Below are positions 26,575-35,744 of a DNA stretch of 64,000 nt, piece after piece (position 1 is the first letter of the stretch; each line of letters starts with the position of its first letter). Location of the stretch: NCBI RefSeq assembly GCF_000348905.1, contig NZ_AOFT01000002.1, positions 1-64,000 of the forward strand, read 5' to 3'. The notes under the pieces are model-generated. The model saw nothing but the letters and a program-made list of their open reading frames with translations. It was not told the origin of the DNA and did no database searches. Both the position numbers and the translations under genes were made by a program. Source of the DNA: Bhargavaea cecembensis DSE10 (GTDB lineage Bacteria > Bacillota > Bacilli > Bacillales_A > Planococcaceae).

Positions 26575-26815
26575 TATCTCATTTCCCCATTTATTAGTTC
26601 TTTTTGTTTAGTCTATCATTATTTTACCATAAAGTCTTTTATCGTGCACACACATGGAAGCAAGTAATAATCAAAGAGTGAATGAAAATTGTAGCTTGTG
26701 GCTAATAGCATTGTTTCTAGATATACGAACTACCTCTAATCCGCGTCGCAATAGTCTTTATATTGTATGTCAGAAAGATTAAATATATTACATATATTAC
26801 GGTTCTTCTTCTTTA
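26575..26815. other. AT-rich intergenic region, no gene seen
   Basis: Between the metalloprotease-like gene and the first GsiB-like gene, this stretch is much more AT-rich than its surroundings. No open frame with a ribosome binding site was found. It probably holds the leftward promoter of the metalloprotease-like gene (AT-rich, no clear consensus). Confidence 0.5.
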
Positions 26816-26840
26816 GTTTAGAAGCGTCATAACCGGAAAT
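26816..26840 (+). promoter_or_regulatory. Candidate sigma-B promoter of the GsiB-like genes
   Basis: GTTTAG (26816-26821) and GGAAAT (26835-26840) with a 13-bp spacer resemble the general-stress sigma-B consensus (GTTTAA, 13-15 bp, GGGTAT). gsiB of B. subtilis is a sigma-B gene. The -10 match is only partial. Confidence 0.4.
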
Positions 26841-26900
26841 ACAGAGGTTGAAGCTGCAAATAGCTTCTTTCCAATAACAAAAATTGAGGAGGAATGCAAC

Positions 26901-27167
26901 ATGGCAGACAACAACAAGAACAACAAAATGTCGCGAGAGGAAGCGGGCCGCATGGGCGGTGAAGCCACTTCCCGCAATCACGACCGTGACTTCTATGAAG
27001 AAATCGGCCGTAAGGGCGGAGAAGCGACCGCAGAAAATCACGACAGCGAGTTCTACTCTGAAATCGGTCAAAAAGGCGGAGAAGCCACTTCCGAAAACCA
27101 TGACCGCAGCTTCTATGAAGAGATTGGCGAAAAAGGCGGCAATGCCCGGAACAACAATAACAACTGA
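26901..27167 (+). CDS. GsiB-like KGG-repeat general stress protein (copy 1)
   Basis: An 88-residue, highly hydrophilic, probably disordered protein. It is made of three full 20-residue repeats of the type GRKGGEAT.ENHD..FYEEI, flanked by Asn/Lys-rich ends. This is the LEA group 1-like repeat of GsiB and YciG, proteins that accumulate under stress and are thought to protect against desiccation. GGAGGAATGCAAC precedes the ATG. It is followed 41 nt later by a close paralogue in the same direction, which suggests tandem duplication. Confidence 0.88.
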   Translation: MADNNKNNKMSREEAGRMGGEATSRNHDRDFYEEIGRKGGEATAENHDSEFYSEIGQKGGEATSENHDRSFYEEIGEKGGNARNNNNN

Positions 27168-27208
27168 TTGAGAACTCCCCCATCCACATTGATAAAGGAG
27201 GATTCATC

Positions 27209-27445
27209 ATGGCGAAAAACAACAAAAACAATAACAACAATGGCAAAATGACAGTTGAGGAAGCGGGCCGCAAAGGCGGCGAGGCGACCGCGGAAAACCA
27301 TGGCCAAGAGTTTTACGAAGAGATTGGCCGCAAGGGCGGAGAAGCCACCTCTGAAAACCATGACCGCAGCTTCTATGAAGAGATTGGTGAAAAAGGCGGA
27401 AATTCTCGCAACAACAATAACAATAACAACAATAATAACAACTAA
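27209..27445 (+). CDS. GsiB-like KGG-repeat general stress protein (copy 2)
   Basis: A 78-residue paralogue of the preceding gene with two full KGGEAT.ENH...FYEEIG repeats and long Asn-rich tails. The last 40 codons are almost identical between copies. It has its own AAAGGAGG ribosome binding site, lies 41 nt downstream of copy 1 and is followed by a terminator, so the pair is a bicistronic stress unit. Confidence 0.87.
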   Translation: MAKNNKNNNNNGKMTVEEAGRKGGEATAENHGQEFYEEIGRKGGEATSENHDRSFYEEIGEKGGNSRNNNNNNNNNNN

Positions 27446-27458
27446 TAAACGTTACTGC

Positions 27459-27500
27459 AAAACCACGGTCGGGGATTTTTCCTCACCGTGGTTTTGTTTT
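27459..27500 (+). terminator. Terminator of the GsiB-like pair
   Basis: AAAACCACGGT/ACCGTGGTTTT stem (11 bp) with a 14-nt loop, followed by GTTTTTTATT. Confidence 0.9.
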
Positions 27501-27597
27501 TTATTCTTTAAAGTGAAGAAAAACCGGAGAACAGCATAACGCTGCTCTCCGGCCGGGCGGTCGATGGAATAAATGATACAAAAAGATAAAGACATCA

Positions 27598-27795
27598 TTA
27601 ATACTTGCGTTTGTCGACCACCTCGTGTGCTTCATCACAAATCTCGATCTTGCTCGGGCTGTTCGCCTTAGCCAGCATGATGGCTTCTGCAATCGCCTCG
27701 TCCTTATAAATAAAAAGCTCTTCCAAATCCTGATTTCCCATGGTAATCATCCAGCGAGAAGCTTCCTTGTCCGGTGCAACACGATAGCACTGCAT
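27598..27795 (-). CDS. DUF2188-like small protein
   Basis: A 65-residue cytoplasmic protein. Its layout (strand with WMITMGNQDLEELF, a helix with YKDEAIAEAIMLAKANSP, then SKIEICDEAHEVVDKRKY) resembles DUF2188 (YflI/YqkB-like), a small alpha/beta fold of unknown function. The ATG has AAGGAG upstream. It has its own promoter at 27855-27883 and stands alone between the GsiB-like pair and the large protease. Confidence 0.65.
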   Translation of the reverse strand: MQCYRVAPDKEASRWMITMGNQDLEELFIYKDEAIAEAIMLAKANSPSKIEICDEAHEVVDKRKY

Positions 27796-27854
27796 GAACG
27801 GTTTCCACTCCTTGTATAATGGTCCCGGCTAAGCCGGGTTTGGGGCTTGTTATT

Positions 27855-27883
27855 ATTCTGTATCCTATTCACCAATTTGTCAA
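27855..27883 (-). promoter_or_regulatory. Promoter of the DUF2188-like gene
   Basis: On the minus strand, a consensus -35 TTGACA (27878-27883), a 17-bp spacer and a -10 CAGAAT (27855-27860). A small CCCGGC/GCCGGG hairpin sits in the leader. Confidence 0.65.
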
Positions 27884-28208
27884 ACTTTTTTTAGGGCTTT
27901 TGGGCTTGGCAAAATTGTATGTAAATCCATGTTGCTATGTGAAGTTTTTCTCATTCTCTTCACGAGTGTAACTGATACCTTTATTGCGGTTGGTCAGCCC
28001 GTTTTTCCGTGCTTAACCCGTCGCCTATCCATTAATTATTCCCGGGAACCGGATAGCGATGAAGGATTTTCAAAGCCCATTCCCTGCCATCAGGCTGACC
28101 GCTGCACGCCTATTTCAACATTTCTCCCGTTAATCTCGACATTGTCCCAGTTCAATTAAGTATTTCCTCATGCCACTTCATCATTCGATGCAAAAGTTAC
28201 CGCATATA
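27884..28208. other. Intergenic region, no gene seen
   Basis: Between the small protein's promoter and the protease terminator. Short frames exist but none has a plausible ribosome binding site. No repeat or RNA gene was recognised. Confidence 0.5.
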
Positions 28209-28242
28209 GAAAAAGCGCCCGGGACCAGAAGGCCCCAAGCGC
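28209..28242 (-). terminator. Terminator of the bacillopeptidase F-like gene
   Basis: GCGCTTGGGGCC/GGTCCCGGGCGC (imperfect stem) with a TTCT loop and a five-T tail on the minus strand, right after the stop codon. Confidence 0.85.
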
Positions 28243-28249
28243 ATTCTCA

Positions 28250-31200
28250 TTAATCGATATTGATATAGATTTTGCCGTCTGCCGTTTTGCGCGTCTCGTT
28301 GCCGAAGTCGTCTTTGGCCTTAACTTCGAGTTGCGCACCGTTCGCCTTCATGTCGGCCGGAACCGTCCAGTATCCGACATAGTGGCCCGGCGATATTTCC
28401 ATCATCGGAAGTTCCGTCGGATTGGCGGAAGGAAGGTTCGTCAGCGGCATGTGGATGACGAAGCTCGCCTTCAGGCCCGGTTCACTGTCGAACTCGAATT
28501 TAAACGACTGGCCGGTCTTCAGGTGGACATCTTCTGCAGGAACCAGGTTTTCAATGACCGGTGCGTCATATTTCGCCTGGATGGTGACGCGTTTCGTCAC
28601 TTTGTTTCCTGCCGTATCCTGGGCGACCACACGGATCACGTTTTCCCCGTTGTCGAGGAGAATCCGCTTGGAGTATTTCCCGTCGCGGACATCCGCTTTC
28701 TGGCCATTGACCTTCACCGTGTCAAGATGCGGATCGGCAACCGTTCCCTGAACAGTGACGGTCTCTTTGTTGGTCTTGTCCCCGTCAGCCGGGCTGTCGA
28801 TCGTGAGTTCCGGCTGCGCTGTATCAAGCGTTACAGTGACTGGAGCGGATACTCCGGTTTCCCGGCCGTCCAGGATGGAAGTGGCCGTGAAGGTGTTATC
28901 GCCTTCGGCAAGCGTCAGATCAAACGAGAACTTGCCGTCGTCGCCGACAGTGACTGTACCGGCTTCTTCACCATTGTTGTCGAGGCGGATTTCTGTTGTT
29001 GCAGAAGCCGTACCCTCGATCGTGATGTCTGCCACGTTAGTCAGCTCGCCGTCCGTGTGGCTTGTAATGGCAGGTGTCGCGACTTCATAATCCACTTGCG
29101 CGCGGATCATGTAGTTGCCCTCCGCTTCAGGAGCCGGGGACCAGGCGCCGCCGACAAGCTGGAAGCTGCGCGCTGCATTCGGGCCGTTTTCATCTGTGGC
29201 AAGGCCCGGAGTGTTCGGGTTGGCGTGGGTCTGGATGTAGACCATATAGAAGTCTTTCCCGACATTGATGCCGTGCTCCTTCAGGTCCACAACCGTCCAT
29301 TCACCGTTGCGGAGTGCCGTCGCTTCAAATGGTCCGGCAAGCTTACTGCCTGGAGCGCCGTCAGCCCCGGATGCATCCCAGACTTCAACTGCAAAGTCGG
29401 TTCCGCCCGGTACCGGCCAGGAAGTATCCCAGAACCGGAATACACCCGCGGAGACGATGCCCTGCTCTTCGCCTTCAGGAAGGGACATCTTGACTGCCCA
29501 GCCATTGCCTGCGTCATAGAAAGCGCGTGCGTTTTCCGCTGTTCCGTCGTCATAGCCGATCTCCCCGCCAGGTACCGTGTAGAACGGCTCAAGCGTAATG
29601 TCTTGGACAGCCGGCTCGCTGCCGATTGTGACATTCACTTCCGTGCCATGGTAACCGGATGCGACGATTTTCAGTGTGTAGTCGCCTTCATAAGCTTCGA
29701 TTTCGTAGCGGCCATCGGCATCGGTCGTGGCCGGTGCGATGTTCGCATCTTCCACGAGGAGGACAGTCGCGCCTTCGACCGGCGAGCCGTCCGCGGAATC
29801 CGTAATGGTGCCGGACACCGTGTTCATCGGGATTTCCTCGAGCACAAAGTTGGCTGTTGCCGTTTCGTCCGCCCCGACGGATACACTTTGTGTATTCGAC
29901 CGGAATCCGTATGCCTCGGCAATAAGCGTATAGTCGCCTGCTGCCGTGCGCATCGAATACGTGCCGTCCGCAGGGTCTGTGTAAACGGACGAGCCTGTTT
30001 CAAGCACACTTACCTGTGCATTCAGAGGCAGAAACATCGGTGCCGGCTTTTGGCCGTCATCAACCGGTTTCACTTCATTTTTCGGCATGACCGGTTTGAT
30101 TGTTGCCGGGTCGACCGGGTCGCCTTTTTTCAGTGCCTCATTTTCCTTCTTGATCAAGCCGAGCTGTTTGCCGTTATTCTTCCCTTTGGCTTTGCCATTA
30201 TTGCCTTTTACAGCAGAAGAAGCGGACTCGGATGTGTCCGAGAGGGCGACATCGTCGAGGTACCACCCGTCCCGTGTCACACTGCCGTCAGAGTAGGCGT
30301 TGAAGCCGATGTAAACACGCTGCCCGGCATACTCGGAAAGATCCACTTCTACATTTGTCCAATCATCCGACTGGCCCTGTACCATGAGAAGCTGCGTCCA
30401 GTTCTCGTAGTCGGTGGAGATGACCACGTGGCCGTAGTCCCAGGCACGGCCTGTGGATGTGGACTGTTCAAAGTTGTGCCAGTGCTTGAACTGGAGGTAG
30501 CTGTTGCCTTCAGGGAGGTCCACAGGAGGCATGACAAGCGTCGCGTTCATGCGGCTCGCATACTGGCCATCAAGATTGGTTGCGTAGACGTTCTCTCCGG
30601 AAGCCGCATTGCCCGGTCCGGAAGTTGGCACGCCCTGCTCCCAGCTGTTTTCTTCACCGAACGATACCCAGCCGGTCGCGTCCGTTTCGAAATCTGTAGA
30701 ATATCCCGTGGTGATGCCCGGCTTGACTTCCACGGAATACTCGTCGGATGTCACTTCATTGTTGCCGAAGTCATTGATGGTAAACGAGTAGGTGAACTGC
30801 TCGCCGCCGATCTGTTCACCCGGTACTGTGATGGCGTAGGTGCCGTCCGTGAAGCTGCCCGCTGTGCGAACAAGTTCCTCGGTGTGGGCATTGCCTTCTG
30901 CATCCGTGTAATTGATGACAGCCGAGCTGACCGAGATGTTGTCGGTAATATCGACAGCAAGAGTCAGATCCATGCCGGCATAGGTCTCAGCAGGTGCCGT
31001 ATGGCTGAACTCCGGTGCCTCTTCGTCATCGCCTTCCTTCATGACCTGGCCCTCGATTGTACCGATCCCGGACATGAGCGAGGATACGGCAGCCATTGCA
31101 TCTACCAGGCCATAACCATAGCCGTGGTTCGGAACGGTCGGATATTCTTCATCCGTCAGTGGAACTGCAGTGTCAAGAAGGATCTGTTCCATTTCATCGA

Positions 31201-32599
31201 CGGTGATGTCCGCATCCACTTGACGGAGCATCGCCGCAACAGCAGAAACAGCAGGACCTGCCATCGATGTGCCGTTCCAGCCGCCTTCATAGCCGCTGCC
31301 CGGCACCGATGAACGGATATTTACGCCAGGCGCGGATACGTCAGGCTTGATCTCGTCATATGGAGACGGTCCGCGGAGCGAGAAGCCGGCGACCTTGTTG
31401 TTGATATCAGTCGCGCCCGTTGCGAACGATTCAGGGTAGTTCGCAGGAGCAGCAACGGATCCCGGTCCGCCAGGGTTGAAGAGTGTCGTATTCCCCGCGG
31501 AGAATTCAGGGAAGATCTGGGCCGCGCGCCAGTTCTGGACGACTTCGCGGTACCATTCGTCAAGGCCAGGCCCGCCGCCCCACGAGTTGTTCACGACATC
31601 AGGTGCCATGTCGACGCGGGCATTGCCTTCTGCATCGGTCGGAGCCAGGATCCACTGCGCTGCTGCGAGGAGGTCACTGTCCGTGCCGCCCGCTGCCGTG
31701 AATGCCTTTACGGCGATCCACTTCGCACCCGGCGCGACACCGACTTGGTTGCTGCCGTCCGGCTCTGCGCCGACCATCGTGCCGGTCACGTGCGTGCCAT
31801 GGCCCTGGTCGTCATAAGGCGTCGTGTTTCCGACCGTTGCATCGAACCAGTTGTAGTCATGGTTCACTTCACCGGTCGCCGCGTTATAGCCGCGGTACTG
31901 TTCCTTCAGCGCCGGGTGGTCCCATTGGACGCCGGTGTCGATGCTCGCGACAACCGTACCTGTGCCGTCGATGCCGAGATTCCATGCTTGAGGGGCCTTG
32001 ACCCGCTCGACATTCCACTCGACATTTGCGATTTCGGCCTTCGGCGCTTTTGCCTCAGGCGTTTTTGTCACAAACAGCTGGCGGTTTTCATCCGGGAGAA
32101 TCTTCTCGACCTCACTAAAGCCGGCAATCTTTTCGGCCACTTCCTTTGTCGCCGTCACCGCCATCCCGTTGACGATGTGGTAAGGCCGGATATTTTCTGC
32201 CTCACCGCTCTTCGCAAGTGTATTGAGATACTTTTTGACGTCTGCCTGTGAGGTCTGCGCGGTCGCCTTCAGTTCGGAGACGACGGCTGAGCGTGCCGCG
32301 AGCTTGGTCTGGTGGGAAGAGAGTTCAGCTTTCTTGGCCGCTTCCCTGGCCGCTGCCGCCGCCTTCACCGTATCGGCTTTGTCCTTGAACTTGATGAGGA
32401 ATGTGACCTTCTCATCTTCCTTGAACTCTGTCAGGAGCCGGTCGCTGAGTTTTGCCTGCGCTTCCTTGGCCGTATCGACCGCCGATACGCTCGTCCGTTT
32501 TTCCGCGGATACGAGGCCCGGCGCGATCAGTGACGATACCATCAGCACCGTGGCGGCCATGCTCAGTAACTTCGTGGATTTCTTCTTCGATCCCGGCAT
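28250..32599 (-). CDS. bpr: Secreted subtilisin-family protease, bacillopeptidase F-like, multidomain
   Basis: A 1449-residue extracellular S8 serine protease. Order: Sec signal peptide (about 1-32, cut after VSA); inhibitor-like propeptide (about 60-170); catalytic domain with Asp in SIDTGVQWDHP near 217, His in GHGTHVTGT near 268 and Ser in NGTSMAGPA near 444; a MAM/jelly-roll-like domain (about 630-790) opening at TDFETDATGW; two carboxypeptidase-regulatory-like beta domains (about 880-1010); a second jelly-roll-like domain; and C-terminal bacterial Ig-like repeats. No LPxTG or S-layer motif is seen, so it is probably released. It is a single gene with a long leader holding a possible attenuator. 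Bacillopeptidase F is the closest named relative. Confidence 0.9.
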   Translation of the reverse strand: MPGSKKKSTKLLSMAATVLMVSSLIAPGLVSAEKRTSVSAVDTAKEAQAKLSDRLLTEFKEDEKVTFLIKFKDKADTVKAAAAAREAAKKAELSSHQTKLAARSAVVSELKATAQTSQADVKKYLNTLAKSGEAENIRPYHIVNGMAVTATKEVAEKIAGFSEVEKILPDENRQLFVTKTPEAKAPKAEIANVEWNVERVKAPQAWNLGIDGTGTVVASIDTGVQWDHPALKEQYRGYNAATGEVNHDYNWFDATVGNTTPYDDQGHGTHVTGTMVGAEPDGSNQVGVAPGAKWIAVKAFTAAGGTDSDLLAAAQWILAPTDAEGNARVDMAPDVVNNSWGGGPGLDEWYREVVQNWRAAQIFPEFSAGNTTLFNPGGPGSVAAPANYPESFATGATDINNKVAGFSLRGPSPYDEIKPDVSAPGVNIRSSVPGSGYEGGWNGTSMAGPAVSAVAAMLRQVDADITVDEMEQILLDTAVPLTDEEYPTVPNHGYGYGLVDAMAAVSSLMSGIGTIEGQVMKEGDDEEAPEFSHTAPAETYAGMDLTLAVDITDNISVSSAVINYTDAEGNAHTEELVRTAGSFTDGTYAITVPGEQIGGEQFTYSFTINDFGNNEVTSDEYSVEVKPGITTGYSTDFETDATGWVSFGEENSWEQGVPTSGPGNAASGENVYATNLDGQYASRMNATLVMPPVDLPEGNSYLQFKHWHNFEQSTSTGRAWDYGHVVISTDYENWTQLLMVQGQSDDWTNVEVDLSEYAGQRVYIGFNAYSDGSVTRDGWYLDDVALSDTSESASSAVKGNNGKAKGKNNGKQLGLIKKENEALKKGDPVDPATIKPVMPKNEVKPVDDGQKPAPMFLPLNAQVSVLETGSSVYTDPADGTYSMRTAAGDYTLIAEAYGFRSNTQSVSVGADETATANFVLEEIPMNTVSGTITDSADGSPVEGATVLLVEDANIAPATTDADGRYEIEAYEGDYTLKIVASGYHGTEVNVTIGSEPAVQDITLEPFYTVPGGEIGYDDGTAENARAFYDAGNGWAVKMSLPEGEEQGIVSAGVFRFWDTSWPVPGGTDFAVEVWDASGADGAPGSKLAGPFEATALRNGEWTVVDLKEHGINVGKDFYMVYIQTHANPNTPGLATDENGPNAARSFQLVGGAWSPAPEAEGNYMIRAQVDYEVATPAITSHTDGELTNVADITIEGTASATTEIRLDNNGEEAGTVTVGDDGKFSFDLTLAEGDNTFTATSILDGRETGVSAPVTVTLDTAQPELTIDSPADGDKTNKETVTVQGTVADPHLDTVKVNGQKADVRDGKYSKRILLDNGENVIRVVAQDTAGNKVTKRVTIQAKYDAPVIENLVPAEDVHLKTGQSFKFEFDSEPGLKASFVIHMPLTNLPSANPTELPMMEISPGHYVGYWTVPADMKANGAQLEVKAKDDFGNETRKTADGKIYINID

Positions 32600-32666
32600 T
32601 GCGTTTCCTCCCCTTCGAATGGTGTTGCCCGGTCCTGTTCAGGCCGCCCATTCCCCGGGAAGAAAA

Positions 32667-32727
32667 AAGACGGCCCATGCCCCACTCCTCCTTTCAATTC
32701 GTGAGTGTCCGTTCATGGTGCCGTCTT
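32667..32727 (-). promoter_or_regulatory. Leader hairpin / possible attenuator before the protease gene
   Basis: On the minus strand AAGACGGC (32720-32727) can pair with GCCGTCTT (32667-32674), which is followed by T residues, like a terminator with a 45-nt loop. The loop contains an AAAGGAGG-type site and an ATG that could open a short leader peptide overlapping the protease start. This might couple leader translation to termination. Speculative. Confidence 0.35.
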
Positions 32728-32747
32728 GCTTCTGTGTTGTTAGCACT

Positions 32748-32753
32748 ACTATA
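32748..32753 (-). promoter_or_regulatory. Candidate -10 of the protease promoter
   Basis: TATAGT on the minus strand about 150 bp upstream of the protease ATG. No convincing -35 is seen at 16-18 bp. It would place the start of transcription just before the leader hairpin. Confidence 0.35.
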
Positions 32754-32779
32754 CAACGAAAAAACTGATATTTTTGAAT

Positions 32780-33320
32780 AGTCAGCGGGAGAAAAATGGA
32801 AATGCTTCATTTGAACTGTTTTTGCGCAGGAGGAAAGTCATGAGTGCCGAATCGGAGATTAAGCAGGAAAAGCAACAGTTTCTATTGATGGTGCGGGAAT
32901 GGGAGTGGGTCCTTCGGATATGCATGGATGCATATTTTTCTTTATTTTGGAAAATGAACCTTTTGAAGGATTGGGGCTTTTTGAGTTGAACCGATAAGAC
33001 GTGGAACATAGTGTATCGGGAACTTAAGTTTTATGTTCACTTCTCTATTCGGGTCTTATTTCGTATGCGAGTGATTGACAGAAGGTTGGTTTTGATCGCT
33101 TATACCGAAAGGCAAGACTTTTGGTGTATAATTGGCAACTGAGACTTTTCTAGGGCGGCTGTCATCTTTCTGTAACAAGCCGATCCTGCCGGTTTTCCTA
33201 TGAAAAAAAGGGCCCTGCTCGTTTGAGTTCGAACCCGGCAAGTTCGATCACAAAAAGCGGAGACCCTTCAAATTTGTTTATTGATTTACATAGTTCTCGT
33301 ACAGACTTTTATGACAGTTA
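32780..33320. other. Intergenic region between the protease leader and ribH; no gene supported
   Basis: Short frames on both strands lack ribosome binding sites. A rightward TATAAT (33127-33132) and a TTGACA (33075-33080) occur but are badly spaced. A run AAGGGTC (about 33264-33270 on the minus strand) can pair with GGCCCTT followed by seven T near 33213-33226, a weak long-loop terminator candidate for the riboflavin operon. Confidence 0.45.
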
Positions 33321-33788
33321 TTAGCTAAACTCCCGCAGCAGATTTGCCATCTCAATAGCGGCTGTTGCGGATTCGGCGCCTTTGTTTCCGGCTTTTGTTC
33401 CGGCGCGTTCTATGGCCTGCTCGATCGTGTCGGTCGTGATCACGCCGAACATGACCGGAACGCCGGTATCTGCGGCAACTTTTGCGACGCCTTTGGCGGC
33501 TTCAGCACATACATAGTCAAAGTGTGGGGTTGCGCCGCGGATCACCGCGCCGAGCGTGATGACGGCGTCATACTTGCCGGAAGCGGCAAGCTTTTGCGCG
33601 GCAATCGGGATTTCAAAGGCCCCCGGCACTTTGGCCATGTCAATGTCTTCCTCGGCGACTCCGTGGCGGCGGAGCGTATCCAGAGCGCCTTCAACGAGCC
33701 TTCCCGTGATGAATTCATTGAACCGTCCGACTACAATTGCGATTTTAAGACCAGAACCTACGAGGTTTCCTTCCAATACATTGACCAT
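33321..33788 (-). CDS. ribH: 6,7-dimethyl-8-ribityllumazine synthase
   Basis: A 155-residue lumazine synthase (beta subunit type), catalysing condensation of the ribityl-uracil intermediate with 3,4-dihydroxy-2-butanone 4-phosphate. Seen: [11 protein letters not shown] near residue 18, the PGAFEIP loop, [15 protein letters not shown] with the catalytic His near residue 88, and the [12 protein letters not shown] phosphate loop. Length is normal for capsid-forming RibH. It is the last gene of the rib operon, 13 nt after ribBA, with a strong GAGGAGG site. Expression is expected to fall under the upstream FMN riboswitch. Confidence 0.97.
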   Translation of the reverse strand: MVNVLEGNLVGSGLKIAIVVGRFNEFITGRLVEGALDTLRRHGVAEEDIDMAKVPGAFEIPIAAQKLAASGKYDAVITLGAVIRGATPHFDYVCAEAAKGVAKVAADTGVPVMFGVITTDTIEQAIERAGTKAGNKGAESATAAIEMANLLREFS

Positions 33789-33801
33789 TTCCTTTTCCTC
33801 C

Positions 33802-34995
33802 TCAGATGTGGAGCAGATGCCCCAGCTTTTCCATTTTTGTATTCAGGTAGCGTTGGTTTTCCTGTATGGGCTCCATCTCGATCGGCAGCCGCTCCGTGAT
33901 GCGGATTCCGTATTTCGAGAGCCCGTCGACTTTTCTCGGGTTGTTCGTCATCAGGCGGATTTCTCCGATTCCCAGGTCTTTCAGCATCTGTGCGGCAACC
34001 GAATAATCCCTCAGGTCACCCGGGAAACCGAGCTGCTCGTTGGCCTCTACGGTATCCAGCCCTTCCTCCTGCAGGCGGTACGCCTTCAGCTTATTGATGA
34101 GGCCAATGCCGCGGCCCTCCTGCCGCATGTAGAGAAGGACCCCTTCCCCCTCTTCCTCCATCTGGCTGAGAGCGGCTCGGAGCTGGGGACCGCAGTCACA
34201 TCTGCGTGAGCCGAACACATCACCGGTCATGCATTCCGAGTGGATGCGGACAGTTACGGCATTGCCTTCCCGGATTTCTCCCTTGATCAGAGCAAGGTTC
34301 TCCTGTCCGGTCAGCCGGTCGGTATAGCCGATCACACGAAATTCCCCGGAATCAGTCGGCATCCTGATTTCCGCTTCACGGGAAACCAGGCGTTCATGCT
34401 TTTTCCGGTACTCGATCAGCTGCTTGATGGTAATCAGCTTCAGTCCGAATTCCTCAGCCATAACAGTCAGCTCTGGAAGCCGCGCCATTGTGCCGTCGTC
34501 GTTCATAATCTCACAGATGACGCCGCCCGGCTCATGGCCGGCGAGCCTGGCCAGATCCACCGCGGCTTCTGTATGTCCTGGCCGCTGAAGGACCCCGCCT
34601 TTTTTTGCAATAAGCGGGAATATGTGGCCCGGACGACGGAAGTCTCCCGGCACAGCATCGTGATCCATCGCGCGACGGATCGTCTCGGCCCGCTCTTCGG
34701 CACTGATGCCTGTGGTTGTGTTGATGTGATCGATGCTGACAGTGAAGGCGGTTCCGTACGAATCCGTGTTATCGGTAACCATCAGCGGGAGATTTAATGC
34801 ATCCGCCTTTTCTTCGGTAATCGGCATACAGATCAGTCCCCGGCCATACTTCGCCATAAAGTTTACGGTTTCTGCATCTGTCAGTTCTGCAATGGTGAGA
34901 AGGTCACCTTCGTTTTCCCGGTCTTCGTCATCCGTAACAATTACGGGCCGGCCCGCTTTCAGGTCTTCCAGTGCTTCTTCAATCGATGAAAACAT
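33802..34995 (-). CDS. ribBA: Bifunctional 3,4-dihydroxy-2-butanone-4-phosphate synthase / GTP cyclohydrolase II
   Basis: A 397-residue fusion. The N-terminal RibB domain has the acidic metal site [11 protein letters not shown] near residue 21 and makes dihydroxybutanone phosphate from ribulose 5-phosphate. The C-terminal RibA domain has the Zn site [17 protein letters not shown] and the RQEGRGIGL motif and opens GTP to start riboflavin synthesis. The ATG at 34995 has AAAGGGG 8 nt upstream; an ATG six codons earlier overlaps the ribE stop but lacks a site. Both catalytic halves look intact. It lies directly after ribE in the riboswitch-controlled operon. Confidence 0.96.
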   Translation of the reverse strand: MFSSIEEALEDLKAGRPVIVTDDEDRENEGDLLTIAELTDAETVNFMAKYGRGLICMPITEEKADALNLPLMVTDNTDSYGTAFTVSIDHINTTTGISAEERAETIRRAMDHDAVPGDFRRPGHIFPLIAKKGGVLQRPGHTEAAVDLARLAGHEPGGVICEIMNDDGTMARLPELTVMAEEFGLKLITIKQLIEYRKKHERLVSREAEIRMPTDSGEFRVIGYTDRLTGQENLALIKGEIREGNAVTVRIHSECMTGDVFGSRRCDCGPQLRAALSQMEEEGEGVLLYMRQEGRGIGLINKLKAYRLQEEGLDTVEANEQLGFPGDLRDYSVAAQMLKDLGIGEIRLMTNNPRKVDGLSKYGIRITERLPIEMEPIQENQRYLNTKMEKLGHLLHI

Positions 34996-35012
34996 TTCTT
35001 TTTCCCCTTTCA

Positions 35013-35657
35013 TCAGGCAAAGCCGTTTTCCTTGAGCGTGTTGAGTGAAAGGCTGTCTGCTTGTCCTGCAGACGGCTGGAGCATCCGCTCCGCATACTTT
35101 GCGAGAATGTCGCATTCCAGATTGACGAGGTCCCCGGGCAATTTTGATCCGAGGATAGTCGACGCCCGTGTATGAGGGACCAGCGACACCGTAATCGAAT
35201 CTTTACCTGCGTCGAATATAGTCAATGAGGTTCCGTCAAGTGCGACGGACCCTTTACGGACAAGGTAGACTGAATACTCGGCGGGGACAGCAAGCTCCAT
35301 GTATATTGCATTGCCTTCCTGCCGCTTCGAACGGACCTTCGCCGTGCAGTCGATATGGCCTGAGACGATATGTCCTCCAAGACGTCCATCGGCACGGAGA
35401 GCGCGTTCCAGGTTCACGGGCGTTCCGGTCTTTGCAGCGGCAAGGGACGTTGCCTTCAGTGTTTCCGGCATCAGATCAGCCTTGAACGAATCCCTATTGA
35501 ATTCTGTGACGGTTAAACATACGCCATTGACCGCGATGCTGTCACCCAGATGAACATCTTCCAGCACAACAAATGCACCGATCTCGAGCGTAGCGGCATC
35601 CTTTCCGGGTGTTACGGACCGGACGGTACCGATTTCTTCAATGATTCCGGTGAACAT
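35013..35657 (-). CDS. ribE: Riboflavin synthase, alpha chain
   Basis: A 214-residue lumazine dismutase with the duplicated barrel of riboflavin synthase. It opens [12 protein letters not shown], has the substrate loops [11 protein letters not shown] and [11 protein letters not shown] in the two repeats, and [11 protein letters not shown]. It converts two lumazines to riboflavin. The ATG at 35657 follows AAAGGATG. It is the first intact gene after the FMN riboswitch, because the expected ribD upstream of it is decayed. Confidence 0.96.
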   Translation of the reverse strand: MFTGIIEEIGTVRSVTPGKDAATLEIGAFVVLEDVHLGDSIAVNGVCLTVTEFNRDSFKADLMPETLKATSLAAAKTGTPVNLERALRADGRLGGHIVSGHIDCTAKVRSKRQEGNAIYMELAVPAEYSVYLVRKGSVALDGTSLTIFDAGKDSITVSLVPHTRASTILGSKLPGDLVNLECDILAKYAERMLQPSAGQADSLSLNTLKENGFA

Positions 35658-35744
35658 GGGATCATCCTTTCTTTGGCGATGCGGCAACCTTTTGATCGGG
35701 CATCACTGCAGAACTGTCCTGGCATGGCGGGAGCGGAGTCCCTG

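Noticed and set aside
28331-31312. A 993-codon open frame on the plus strand opposite the protease gene
   Set aside because: It is antisense to a clear subtilisin-family gene with all catalytic motifs; it has no ribosome binding site or recognisable domain. It results from high GC and biased third codon positions.
32412-32678. An 88-codon minus-strand frame overlapping the start of the protease gene, with a good ribosome binding site
   Set aside because: Mostly inside the protease coding region in another frame, with no recognisable domain. It is kept only as a possible leader translation in the attenuator idea.
32774-33009. Two overlapping short open frames (71 and 75 codons) on opposite strands
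   Set aside because: Neither has a convincing ribosome binding site, conserved feature or terminator.
33210-33250. tRNA-like GTTCGAACC motif
   Set aside because: The flanks do not form a T stem or an acceptor stem, and no anticodon arm could be placed.
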